A stretch of 64,000 bases of DNA from Turritopsis dohrnii. Its lineage: Eukaryota; Cnidaria; Hydrozoa; Anthoathecata; Oceaniidae. Every line of letters starts with the position of its first letter. Within the stretch, counting starts at the first letter, position 1. Made by a program: the position numbers and the translations under genes. The DNA lies in the NCBI GenBank assembly GCA_027922465.2, contig BQMF02000139.1:744001-808000 (forward strand), written 5' to 3'. The notes beneath the pieces were generated by a model. That model saw only the letters and a program-made list of their open reading frames with translations. It had not been told where the DNA came from and ran no database searches. Positions 37,119 to 48,471 of the stretch are shown one piece after another.

Positions 37119-38177
37119 ATGCCTAAAATTTGTAGAGTAAAAGCTAGGACCAAGAAACCAAGAAGAAGAATAGGATTTTGTGGATTTAAAGCTTTTGCTG
37201 ATGTAAATAATGGCAAAGATGTAAATAGTAATGTAAATTATTTGAATACTCCAGAAGCAGCACTTGTAAATACTGTAAATATAGACAATGTTTCATCTAT
37301 GGATAATCCAACTGTCGACACAAAATCTGAACCATTAAAAACTGCCTCTCAAAGAAAGGTTGTACATATCCAAGAACAGTCTCTATCTTCAGACAGAAGA
37401 GTCAGTGGGTACAGAATAATTGATATGGAAATTTTATCATCTGTGATTAGCCTTCTGATATGTCCGTCGTGCATGTTAGGCAACATGAAACTTACCAAAG
37501 TCTCCCAAAAAAAAAGTGGACTTGTGTCATGTTTGTTATTTCAGTGCCAACGTTGTAGTTATTTCATTGAAAAGTACACTTCTAAATCCACCACCATTAT
37601 ATCATTTGAAGTGAATACTAAAGCTGTCTACAGCATGCGGAACTTAGGTCATGGTTACGCTGGACTTGAACGTTTCTTGGCTTTATTGAACTTACCAAAA
37701 CCAATGACTAGTAATAATTTCGATAAGATAGTTAGTCGTTTAGCTAAAGCTGTAAAAGAAGTTGCTGATTCATCAATGCAAGATGTATGCACAGAGTTGA
37801 AAGAGCTACCCACAAGCCGGATGGTACGGTATAGGGATAGGATAGGATGGGATAGTATTCCAAAAGTTCGGTATGTCGCTTGGGAACCACTTACCCTTGG
37901 CGTTTATGATGCTGTTGCTAACTTCAACTTTGGCAAAAAAGCTTCCATTTTGGTTTATGAAAAAATGGCCATTGTACCAGGAAAATATACATTGAACGGT
38001 TGTGCTTCATTGAATCGAAAACGACTATTTTCTTCAGTATATGCAAACTTAGAGACCACCAAGAAGCGTAGAATAATAATTCGTGGTAAAAGGACAAAAA
38101 TGAACAGCAAGATGGGAAATCTTATGAAGCTGGTGCTTTTTGACATTTATTACTGCATAAAAGTTTTGTGTTTTTAA
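37119..38177 (+). pseudogene. Mutator-like transposase lacking its catalytic core
   Basis: The N-terminal part has a basic start (KARTKKPRRRIGFCGFKAF), then LICPSCMLGNMKLTKVSQKK with QCQRCSYFIE, a CxxC...CxxC zinc region, and VNTKAVYSMRNLGHGYAGLE, typical of the Mutator-like transposase domain found in cnidarian and arthropod elements. After LNLPKPMT about 60 residues follow, then the family's C-terminal end (YDAVANFNFGKKASILVYEK, TKKRRIIIRGKRTK). In relatives several hundred residues with the acidic triad lie between. The frame runs smoothly across, so the core was removed by an in-frame internal deletion. It cannot be an active transposase but could bind its ends. TIRs were not located. Confidence 0.6.
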
Positions 38178-38776
38178 CACTTTTCTTTATTTAAACTATA
38201 TTCTTACGGTGTCTGGGCTTTTTCTCAAAATGGCCTTTTTTAACGCGCCGGCCTTAATTTCTGAGGAACCGTTTGACCGATCAAGCTGAAATTTTCAGGA
38301 GAGATTCATTTTATTATCTAGTGTGTTTTAAGTGAAATAGATTCCCTATATTGTTGTGAATTTTTGTATTATTTACATTTTTCTAATGCTCAATTTTTTT
38401 TACGCCTTATTTTCAGCATTAATACAGTGAAAATTGAAATGCATATGGGAAATCTATTCCACTTAAAACGCTCTTCTATTTTTTTTTTTAATCGATATAT
38501 TTCCTGCATCCATCAATATGGTTCTTCTTACAGAGAAAGCGTATAGGATAAAATATATATGCATGGTGTGTTACGTATAATGTATAAAAACGTATAATAA
38601 TAAATATTACGGACATAACTTATACTAAATTAGATTAAATTAAGAAATAGGCTAACAAGGTAGAAGGGTTGCGTGGGTGTCGCACTAAGTTGGATAATGA
38701 AGCTCGTAATATCAAATAATAATAATAATAATAATAACAATAATATATAACCGTATAAGAAAAAAAATGTTCCTTT
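38178..38776. other. Spacer upstream of the SF3 helicase gene
   Basis: It contains an inverted repeat (TTTTAAGTGAAATAGATTCCC near 38325 and GGGAAATCTATTCCACTTAAAA near 38448) and an (AAT)n run near 38717-38745. The promoter of the helicase gene presumably lies in the last part. No gene seen. Confidence 0.4.
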
Positions 38777-41700
38777 ATGCAACAAGTGTTTGAAAGAGTT
38801 CACGGAATGGAATCTTATGTGCCGAAAAGTGCTCTTAGAAGCAAATCGATAAAAAATGCTTTAAAGTCATTTATAGTTGCACCGATTGTAAAAAAGTACC
38901 ATGTCTGCGCAGTCAGGTTATTATGGAACAGTTCTGTGGAACTAAAGGAAATGTGGTCTAAGCGAAATGACGTAAACGCTGTTTTAAAAACTATGAACAA
39001 AATCGTGGCTTTTATTTCTTGCGTCACTGCTGTACCACCGACTTCTAGCAGGAAAAGGAGGCATGCACAGATGGATGAAGAGGAAAATGTCAGATTGAGC
39101 GACCACGATGAAGATGATGACGACGACATACCTTCGGCACAGCCGGTGGCAGCTTCAAAGGAGATGCTCCCAGGTCTGTCGTATTGGATTGCCTTCGACT
39201 GGCCCGAATGCAGTCTCTCAGATTTTGAGGAAATACTGTCAAAAACGTTTATGACAGCTGGTTTTGACGTGTACAGCTGTAAATCAGTTAAGGGAAGAGG
39301 TAAGCATTTTGTTTCAACTGGTACGATATGTGGGAATAGTAAAATTTCTTTAAAATTTACTTCGAAATATGCTCTCTTATCTATAGGAAACACAAATCCA
39401 TTAGATGCTTATTCTTCTTCGTTATACATCGTGTTGAAAGACCATAACTACGACAAAGCTGTATCTCTGGTGAGACAACAACAAAGTGAAATCGTGAAAG
39501 ACGCAGCCGAAAAGGCTGGATTCCCTATCACCACAGTTAATATAATTGAAAATGAAAATTTATCGTGTAAACCAGCACAGATTGTCTTAACAACCTATAT
39601 GGATGGGCACACACGAGAAGAGGTTGTGCGAGGATGCAATGAGATAAAATTTACAAACTTGGTGTACACACTTGAAAACAACGAAGACTTAAATGGTAAA
39701 CTAAAAGTTTTCTGTTTTTATTTTTCAGTGATTTTTCTATACATTACATGTCCTACAGATATCAGATTTTTCTTTGTCATTTTGTTAAGATATCGTTATT
39801 GAGACTGTTCACGACCGGGCAACAACAAAGTTGGGAAAAGCTGTTAATCTCTTAAAGAGACTGATGGTGGAAAACGACTACGGAATTTGCGATGGTTCTG
39901 TGTTTAAGAAAGTGCCCGAGTCAAGATACACGTTTGTATTTTGCTGCTCCGTAAAGCAATACTTGCTGAGCCTTCTCGGGAATGTCACAATCGCCGACGT
40001 TTTGGCTAATCAAATACCATTTTTATCAAACCTGTTATCAGAGAGATCGTGTCGATTGATTAAGCCAATCGAGTTGGACTTCAATTACATCGAAGTTTTA
40101 AATGGTTATTGCTTCGACATAGCGGGAAAGCGATTCGTCAAAGAGCCAAAGAACCTACGTGGATCGCCAAGAGCATACGTGCGATACGAATATGTTCCTG
40201 GAGTAGTTCCTGAACCTAGGCCTTTCATAGATGGTGAGGAAATATATGTACACAACCATAATCATAAACTAGTTTACATCAATTTTGAAAATGAGTACAT
40301 TTTGTGAGAATTAATAAACTAGGTTAAATGATCGTTTATAGGTGTGGAGAACAGCTTTCCTAACCCAGTGATTAGACGTGGGTTCTTCCAGAAATACTAT
40401 CAAATATTGTTGCATGGGAAGTTTCCAATGAAAGAGACCAAACTTTGTCTCGTTGGACCACCAGATAGTGGTAAAACAAGCTGGTTCTGTCCCTTTCAAG
40501 GTAATGCAAATTATTCAAGTTTGAGGTTTTTTAAGCCCATTTCTACTCTAATTCGTACTCTAATTTGTTTTGGTTTTGAATAGGAATAATCCCATCGCGT
40601 TACATAGCTGGTGTAGTTGCTGATGGTAGATTTTCTGGACAAATGATTAATGAACAAACTCAGGTGGTTTTGATGGACGAATGGACCTCAAATAGTTTGT
40701 CATGTGAGGATGCAAAACGCATATTGCAAGGCAAGTTGTGATATATTCAGATATTGTTTTGCTTGTCATGATCGTCGACTATAAACATGCCGTTTCACTC
40801 TTAGGAGGATTAGTGATGATTCCACAAAAACATAAAGAACCTTCAAAGTTCAACTATAAAAGTGGCTTTTTTATTACCACTAACATTTATCCTGACTTTG
40901 GAGACAATGTCGATGGAGAGGCTGTCAGGAAAAGACTACACGTGCTGGAGACGAAAGCTTTACAAGAAAAAGATGGCAGTGTTTCGGGTATGTTTTAGTT
41001 AAAAAAAGTCTATATTTGCTTGCCTATTGATTACATCAAACTAAGCGCATTCCTTTTTCTCATAGGTTGGTTACGTCGCCATTGTATGGAGGTTTTCCAT
41101 TATGTTGCCAACCAGTTGAAGAAAACCCCGTTATTCCAGAGCATGGAAGATCCTTCAGAACGACAAACTGGGGCAGTATTTAATGATTTTGATTTTGACC
41201 CCATAAGTCTGTTGGATGCTAATTCCACCTTCCACTATTCACAAACCGACGTCAACGATATTCCTTCAACAACCACAGAAGTTCCTAGAGAAGTTTTAGC
41301 ACACGCGATTCTGGAAGCTGACAAGACTGATGCTAATCTCTATGAAGATCTGTCAATTGAGCACGATTTGCTGGATTTTACGAGTCCGCTAAACGATGTT
41401 CATTATATGACGAAGGTTTTACAAATTGCAAAAGATGCATGGGAAGATATCTGGCCACTTTTAACATGTAGAGTGTTCAACATCTTTGAAATGCGATTCG
41501 ACATTGAATGGTCCGAAACAGATTCCATGTATGATGCATGGCTTATCAGGGAACATCGGGAAAGAAAGGCATTTCCTCTAAACGTCTTCACTCATAGATT
41601 TCCAATGTGGAAAGCACTTGTATATGGTGAGGATCACATCCAAGAGGATAGGAAGATGTTCGCCACGAAAATAATTCCAACCTATACAGTTGAAATTTCA

Positions 41701-41835
41701 GACGACTCGGATGAAAACTCGGATGTGGATATGGTTACCAAAGTAAATGAAGAAGAAGAAAATAAGATCAACGCGAAACGATTCGTACCATTTGTGAAAA
41801 CAGCAGATGTGATTGTCATCAGTGATGAAGATTAA
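38777..41835 (+). CDS. Superfamily 3 helicase gene in six exons (about 873 aa)
   Basis: Exons by my reading: 38777-39695, 39790-40233, 40342-40500, 40584-40730, 40805-40987, 41066-41835. All five introns fall in phase 1 (G|GT or G|GA joins); four are GT-AG and the fourth is GC-AG (AAG|GCAAGT). The summed length is a multiple of three with no stop. The SF3 core spans exons 3-5: Walker A LVGPPDSGKTS (about residue 493), Walker B VVLMDEW (about 535), motif C GFFITTNIYPDF (about 577), and basic KRLHVLETK, where an arginine finger is expected. SF3 helicases unwind DNA in small DNA viruses (papilloma-, parvo-type). The first 450 residues have no recognised domain (no HUH motif); acidic clusters lie near 113-121, and the C-terminus VIVISDED resembles a SUMO-interaction motif. 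The 5' end could include a further upstream exon. Confidence 0.8.
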
Positions 41836-41869
41836 ATACAAAAAAAGCACCTCGGTGTGTCGTAAATTT

Positions 41870-43200
41870 TCTCCTTGGTAACATAAAGCATCCCGGTTCG
41901 ACTTTATTCCTTTTTCCCGAAGTTCAAATCAGGAAAACATATTGCCATCTTAGTTTCCAAATCTCTAAATAAGGAAGTTGGTCTAATACACCTTATGACA
42001 CCTTGTTACACCTTGTTACATCTTATTACACCTTGCTACAACTTCTTACGTGTTTTCACAAATTTACACATTTATGTTCTGGTGGTTGTGGGTGATAAGG
42101 TGTAACAAGGTGTAGTAGGGTGTCATAAGGAGTCATAAGGTGTCACAAGTCCGCCAATTACAAATATGGATTAGCCAGTTAGTTTCCAGGACTCTAAGTG
42201 AAGAGGTTGTTCTAATGCACCTTATGGCACCTTGTTACACCTTGTGACATGTTCTTACACGTTCTTACCGAAATTGGGCTTCCCACATAGGTAGACAACC
42301 TAGTTTCCAAGACACTAAAGGAGAAGGTTGGTCTAATACACCTTATGACACCTAATTACGCCTTGTTACACGTTCTTACACCTTGTTACCGAAATTGAGC
42401 TGCCCACATAGGTAGACAACCTTGTTTCCATGCCTCTAAATGAAAAGGTTGGTCTAATACACCTTATGACACCTTTTTACACCTTGTTACACGTTCTTAC
42501 ACCTTGTTACCGAAATTGAGCTGCCCACATAGGTAGACAACCTAGTTTCCATGGCTCTAAAGGAGAAGGTTGGTTTAATACACCTTATTACACCTTATTA
42601 CACCTTATGACACCTTATTACACCTAGTTACACGTTCTTACACCTTGTTACCGAAATTGAGCTGCCCACATAGGTAGACAACCTTGTTTCCATGCCTCTA
42701 AATGAAAAGGTTGGTCTAATACACCTTATGACACCTTTTTACACCTTGTTACACGTTCTTACACCTTGTTACCGAAATTGAGCTGCCCACATAGGTAGAC
42801 AACCTAGTTTCCATGGCTCTAAAGGAGAAGGTTGGTTTAATACACCTTATTACACCTTATTACACCTTATTACACCTTGTTACAGCTTCTTACGTGATTT
42901 CACAAACTTGCATGTTTATGTTCGGATGGTTGTGGGTGTAACAAGGTGTAACAAGGTGTAACAAGGTGTAATAAGGTGTAATAAGGTGTCATTAGGTACA
43001 CAACCTAGTTTCCACGCCTCTAAATGAAAAGGTTGGTCTAATACACCTTATGACACCTTATTACGCCTTGTTACACGTTCTTACACCTTGTTACCGAAAT
43101 TGAGCTGCCCACATAGGTAGACAACCTTGTTTCCAAGACACTAAAGGACAAGGTTGGTCTAATACACCTTATGACACCTTATTAAACCTTATTACACCTT
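41870..43200. repeat. Minisatellite A: 121-bp units with ACACCTT/GTTACACC motifs, partly inverted
   Basis: GTAGACAACC marks units at about 42291, 42412, 42533, 42674, 42795 and 43117. The interval is 121 bp except where ACACCTTATT blocks have expanded. Plus-strand ACACCTTGTTACACC runs dominate, but at 42080-42150 and 42935-42990 the inverse (AACAAGGTGTAACAAGGTGT) appears, so hairpins can form, for example around 42850-42990. No gene. Confidence 0.9.
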
Positions 43201-43279
43201 GTTACAGCTTCTTACATGATTTCACAAACTTGCATATTCATGTCCGTGTGGTTGGCGGTGATAAGGTGTAACAAGGTGC

Positions 43280-43975
43280 AATAAGGTGTCAGAAGGTGCC
43301 ATAAGGTGTCACAAGGCCACTTGGACACTGAAGGGACTGGTAACTATTTGGCCAAAACTTAACATCAATGTTCGAATTCAGGTAACAGTGTGTAAGAAGG
43401 TGTAACTAGATGTCAGAAGGTGCCATAAGGTGTCACAAGGCCACTTGGACACTGAAGGGACTGGTAACTGTTTGGCCAAAACTTAACATCAATGTTCGAA
43501 TTCGGGTAACAGTGTGTAAGAAGGTGTAACTAGATGTCAGAAGGTGCCATAAGGTGACACAAGGCAACTTGGTCACTGAAGGGAGTGGTAACTATTTAGC
43601 CAAAACTTAACATCAATGTTCGAATTCGGGTAACAGTGTGTAAGAAGGTGTAACTAGATGTCAGAAAGTGCCATAAGGTGACACAAGGCAACTTGGTCAC
43701 TGAAGGGACTGGTAACTACTTGCCCAAAACTTAACATCAATGTTCGGATTCGGGTAACAGTGTGTAAGAAGGTGTAACTAGATGTCAGAAAGTGCCATAA
43801 GGTGACACAAGGCAACTTGGTCACTGAAGGGACTGGTAACTACTTGGCAAAAACTTAACATCAATGTTCGAATTCGGGTAACAGTGTGTAAGAAGGTGTA
43901 ACTAGATGTCAGAAGGTGCCATAAGGCGTCACAAGGCAACTTGGTCACTGAAGGGACTGGTAACTATTTGGTCAA
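43280..43975. repeat. Minisatellite B: exact 124-bp units
   Basis: GGTAACTA/TG marks units at 43339, 43463, 43587, 43711, 43835 and 43959, each exactly 124 bp apart. Units contain AACAGTGTGTAAGAAGGTGT and GGTGCCATAAGGTG, the inverse sense of the ACACCTT motifs of array A. Copies differ at a few positions (GGCCACTTGGACACT against GGCAACTTGGTCACT). Confidence 0.9.
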
Positions 43976-44025
43976 AAGGAATTTTTATGGGAAAAAAAGG
44001 AATATTCAAGAAGAAGACATATTTT

Positions 44026-44313
44026 TCAGCATATTGTTTGCGATGTTTTCTTTTTTGAAGATACATTACAAATTGTCAGTGTTACTACAATGTCTTTGTA
44101 TAGAAACAGCTGGTTTTTCCTTCTGATGAAGATAAGTTTTGCCATTAAACCTTCACTCTGACGTATTTTTGCAAAGCGAAACTTTCTTGGTCCCGTTATT
44201 TTCCGAGCGGCCAATATCGATTCTAAACAATCTTTTTCTTTTATGTTCAAGGGGTGATTTGAAATTATCTCACCAGTCTTCGTCAAGATACCTTTATGAA
44301 ATTTAAAAAACAT
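44026..44313 (-). CDS. Doubtful 95-aa frame downstream of the recombinase
   Basis: Basic, protein-like sequence (ILAARKITGPRKFRFAKIRQ) on the same strand, a few hundred bases past the recombinase. A splice-acceptor-like TTTCGTTTAACAG precedes it near 44330. It could be a last exon or an independent remnant; no family is recognised. Not strongly supported. Confidence 0.25.
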   Translation of the reverse strand: MFFKFHKGILTKTGEIISNHPLNIKEKDCLESILAARKITGPRKFRFAKIRQSEGLMAKLIFIRRKNQLFLYKDIVVTLTICNVSSKKKTSQTIC

Positions 44314-44429
44314 GCTTGTAAAGCAACTGTTAAACGAAAGAGAAGGTATTTTTACATAGACAAACTATAAATGTTTAAACTTCGGTGTATCTAGCCGAAT
44401 AAACTCAAACATAGTAGATATAGCTAATG

Positions 44430-46145
44430 TCATATCAAGTTTATCGTTTTTGCTCTGACCATCAAAGTACTTGGCTTTCGTGAAGAATGGAAGGAATAAT
44501 CTGGATCGCGCAATATTGCCGTTCACTTACCAGCGCCATACTTTTTAATGCCATATGATAAAAAAGAATCTTCTACAGACGAAAACGAAACTTTATTTTG
44601 GCGTTTGTAAACATTGTTTTTCGCTATTTCTCCGCAAAACATATTCTTGTTTGGAGCAGAATTTAGACGTACATCAAAAGTTGGGTTTTCGATCCTTGCA
44701 TCTCGATTATTGCTATCTCTGCTGATTTGGTTGACGGTGAATGTCGTAATATCGGCGATGGTGCTAATATTATGGGGCGAATCACTCCCCATGTCTTTCG
44801 CCTTCAGTTTTTGCATACACAATTGCCCTTGACGTGCAACTTCAGCTGACTGCATTTTCTGATAGTGAATTCTTGCTACATGTGATGTGTGTTTTTGGTC
44901 ACGTGATAGAGCGGCTTGTTCTTGTTCTGTCAGTTTGGAAATACTTTCTGTCTCGATAATTTGTCGATATCGTGTCGGATTTATGTATTTTCCAATGGCT
45001 TGGTAAACAATTCGACCAAATACGTCACTAAGTTGCTTGAGCTGTGTGCCATTCCTGGTTATTAAAAGGTAGTCACAAACAGGGTTTAATCGTGTCCTTA
45101 TACAAGCTATATATCCATTTAAAATATCAACAACTCTCCTTGAAATAATGAGACTGTCAAATCCATATTTATAATTTGTCTTGAATTTAGTTTGATCGAT
45201 TATTCCGCCTTCATTTCCAACATCGAGCACCATTTTAACAGTTAAGTACTGATATGACATCGGTCGACTTGCCTTTACCATCAAAAATAACACTGCTACA
45301 ACGAAGGAAGTACAAAACGATAAATCGTGTGCCGGAACAACGGCCGTCTCAAATCTAGCATTAAGTAGAATTTGAGAAAACTTGTCAGCATGAAATGGAA
45401 TTACATTTTGCATGTCTTCAAACGTTGCCCAGCAGTTGATACTTGAAAGATATTCCATGCTTAAAATCGTGTTCCATTCAATCTTCATTTGCTTTGCTAA
45501 GCACTTTTTCACTCTGTCTAGATATATTTCGGCTGCGATAAATACAGATATGTTCTCGGATTTGATAGCATTACTCCTTCTGTAATCTAGCGTATGAGAT
45601 ATAGCGTTCATATAGCCAATAATACCTGAACGACCAATTTTCCACGGGTCCTTCAGGTAGTCTAAAAAATCAGAAAGCATCGTTACCGATCCAATGCAAT
45701 AGTCTAATACGCATTCCGGCATTTCCCATGAAGACGAAACGTCCGCACAACAGAATTTTGCATACTTCAGTACTTTCGCTGTTATTTGTTCTGCTTGACA
45801 TAGGCTTTTGCCTCCTCCACCAGGACTCTGCAACCATTTAGAGATTGATTTGCCAATGTTACAGTTTTTTGGAAACGTGGGCATTGAAGACGTGCTGTTT
45901 CGTTTGAATTTCTCTTGAGTGGAGAGACGAGTTGCTACTTCTGGAAATATGGTAGTAACGTCAGGTTTGTCGTCAAAAAAGTAAAACCAACCGTGCTTTA
46001 TATAAACGTGCTTTCTACAACCCCTTTGCGTTTTAAATCCTTCACTTTCACATGACTTTACTGGGCATATGTACACTCCGTTGTCACTGGCTTTTAAACA
46101 TAATCTTTTCGGTTTTCTTTCGTTTCCAACAGCTTTTTGCCACAC
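44430..46145 (-). pseudogene. C2H2 zinc finger / tyrosine recombinase / SANT protein, broken near the C-terminus
   Basis: From 46145 (540 residues to a TGA at 44523): C27, C32, H46 and H51 form a C2H2 finger (CPVKSCESEGFKTQRGCRKH). The tyrosine recombinase follows with R294 (KASRPMSYQY), a candidate lysine near 322-326, R394 (NPTRYRQIIETES), H419 (DQKHTSH) and the nucleophile Y428 (ARIHYQK). After a polar linker, FSSVEDSFLSYGIKKYGAGK begins a SANT/Myb domain; a TGG-to-TGA change and a one-base shift within 30 bp cut it off, while the remainder (YSFHSSRKPSTLMVRAKT) can still be read to 44430. Tyrosine recombinases of Crypton-type elements integrate circular DNA. It faces the SF3 helicase gene across the minisatellite. 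Whether 540 residues suffice for activity is unknown. Confidence 0.75.
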
Positions 46146-47033
46146 CTTTTTTTGATAAGATACGTCTTTTCGACATCTTTGTCGATTAGTGAATCAGAAG
46201 ATCAACGCGATCCGTTTTATGCGAGTTTCTTAATTAGGTATCATGTGACTTTCAACCAATCAAAAAGTTGGATTTTAATTGCTAAGTTGCGGAACCTGAC
46301 AGACCGAATTAAAGTGGTCAGCAGAAATTCTTGAGGGTTTTCCACTCGTGTTCCGTATTATACACGATTGCGTGATCTTTATAATGAAAACGCAAATAGG
46401 AACATTTTGGCTTACATATAACGGAACAAAGTTGTCCTTACGCATAAACTGTAATTTAGTAGAATACAGAACAACGTAGACCGTTTAGGATAGTTAATAT
46501 CGGTCTTGCAAGGACTTTTCATTCATATTAAAACGCACGCATTTCAAATAATCTCTAAAGGACCCAAGGGAACCTCAGAAAATGTTCCTTATGTCACAAT
46601 AGGACCTTCTGAAATAGGAACACGTGCAAGTGATATAAAGTTTATACTTCAGTGCTTCTCAAATTTGCTCACACAAAGGAACAAAAAAACGTGAAACGTT
46701 ATATAACAATAATAACAATAATAATAGTGGGATGTTGGTGTATAAGTTTGCATTAGTTTTATTGGATTTCTGCGTAAGCAAGAAATACTTTACGATCGTC
46801 TTTGTTTTTCTGTTTTTTCATCTTACTGTCCAAATCTACGCATTTTTGTTTCTTAAATTTCATTGGTTCATAAAAAAGCCGTCTCAATCGTGATTGGTGC
46901 ATAATGCTCGATTTCTACGAAAGGGTACTAATATAGCCACCTTAACTTCAAAAGCGACAGTTTATTGGCTTGAATTTCCGTCATGTGATCATACGGGTAT
47001 TTTTCGACTTCAAATTTGCACGCCGTTCGCATA
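46146..47033. other. No recognisable gene
   Basis: Upstream region of the recombinase gene, followed by unassigned AT-rich sequence with AACAATAATAACAATAATAA near 46705. No repeat matching the left side of the helicase gene was found, so the unit's right border is undefined. Confidence 0.35.
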
Positions 47034-47315
47034 ATGGTAGAAGAAACCGAAGAAACCCAATTAGACTTTCACGTGTTGATTGATCAATATTTACCAGATT
47101 TAAAAGAAAGATTTAAGGGAGAAAGGGAGAAGTTTATAATTATCTTACAAAGATTGTACTGCGTTCATTCTTTTCTTAAAACAAGCTCGCAATGTTTTAT
47201 AAAAACAGTGTGTGAAAAGGAATGCTTTTTTTTGGAAAATGTCTGGGGGATTCTTTTAAGCCTTTCTAAATACCAAAGATCCTTTGTTTCATGTATGGGC
47301 TGTAATGCTTTTTAA
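47034..47315 (+). CDS. Hypothetical small frame, possible first exon
   Basis: ATG at 47034 opens an acidic, helical start (MVEETEETQLDFHVLIDQYL, PDLKERFKGEREKFIIILQR) and the frame stays open to 47315. The first 40 codons look protein-like; the later part is less convincing, and a splice site within it is possible. No family recognised. The sequence just before it differs sharply in composition from the AT-rich surroundings. Confidence 0.3.
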   Translation: MVEETEETQLDFHVLIDQYLPDLKERFKGEREKFIIILQRLYCVHSFLKTSSQCFIKTVCEKECFFLENVWGILLSLSKYQRSFVSCMGCNAF

Positions 47316-48471
47316 GCTCTGGATACATACAGCTCAGCTTAGTTTCCTCTTCAGCTCCAACAACATACAAGAATGTTCTGTCTATCCTCTACCTGTGCAT
47401 CATTTTATGTTTGATGTTTCTCTAGCTATTTTAGCTTATTTACTTGTATATGCTAAATATTGGCCATCCTTTAACTCAAATTTCTGTTTTCAGTTATGTT
47501 TGCTAATTTTGGTAAGTTTAGGTCATATTTTTCATAATCCTAATCTTTGTTTACTTTTTGTGTTTGGGAAGTCTTTTCGTAATTAGGAAGATTGACCGTA
47601 CATACGTAATCACTGTGATATCTGAAACCATATGAATTTGATGTTATTTTGTTCATTAAGTTTATTAGAAGTTAATGTAAGGTTCGTATTGTGTCAGTTA
47701 TGCTTCTTTGATGCCCTGGCGTGAATACGTAATTAAAAATTTATTGTTTTTTAAGTTTCTGAATAAATTTTTATAATCTTTTCATGAAATTTAGTTCAGG
47801 TAATGCATGTTTTTAAATTAAAAGATGGCAATGACATATTGTTTCTCAAATTAAAGCACAAATTTCTGTTTTCAGTTATGTATGTTGATTTTGTATGTAT
47901 ATAGATGTATTTCGTATCATTAAAATCTACGCTTTCCTTTTTGTCCTTGTGGATTAGGAATTCTGTTAGGAAGATTGACAAGACATATTAAATTCATAAC
48001 ATTTACATTGACTTACGTGCATACTCATTGTCTTATCTGAATTGATCACTGAATCCTTAATATCATTTCGTACCAACAAAATAAGGAACATGTCATTCAG
48101 ATAAAGTTTTGCATAGTGACAATTATGTTTTTTCCAGATTTTTGGAGAGTCCATGATCAGAAATTTAATAAATATATATTGCGGATTAAACTTTTCTTAA
48201 ATTTCAAGAATGTCATAGTCTTTCTTTTTTCATACTTTAGCTGATTTTGCAGAAATCCTTGTGCCTGCAAGGGCATCTTGTTATGATTTTTTTTACGTAG
48301 GAGTTACTTTGCATTTTCTGTTTGTCAAAGAAATAGTTTTCGGTCAATAGTAGGGCATTTTAAGTGTTGCGATGTTTGTTTATAATTCGCGTCTCCAGGG
48401 TAAAAATGTTCATTATGATTAGGTAAATAGTTGGTAAATATTTAAATGACTAATCTTCTCTCTCGGTTCAA
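47316..48471. other. No recognisable gene
   Basis: AT-rich. Two related stretches occur at about 47490-47590 and 47865-47970 (TTCTGTTTTCAGTTATGT then GGAAGATTGAC), a weak local duplication. Nothing coding. Confidence 0.4.

Noticed and set aside
38777..39695. HUH endonuclease or primase in the helicase N-terminus
   Set aside because: I looked for His-x-His and catalytic Tyr patterns and for primase acidic pairs; none is convincing, so no domain is named.
41870..43975. CRISPR array or telomere repeat
   Set aside because: Units are 121-124 bp with no spacer variation, no cas genes, and the genome is animal; the words are not TTAGGG-type.
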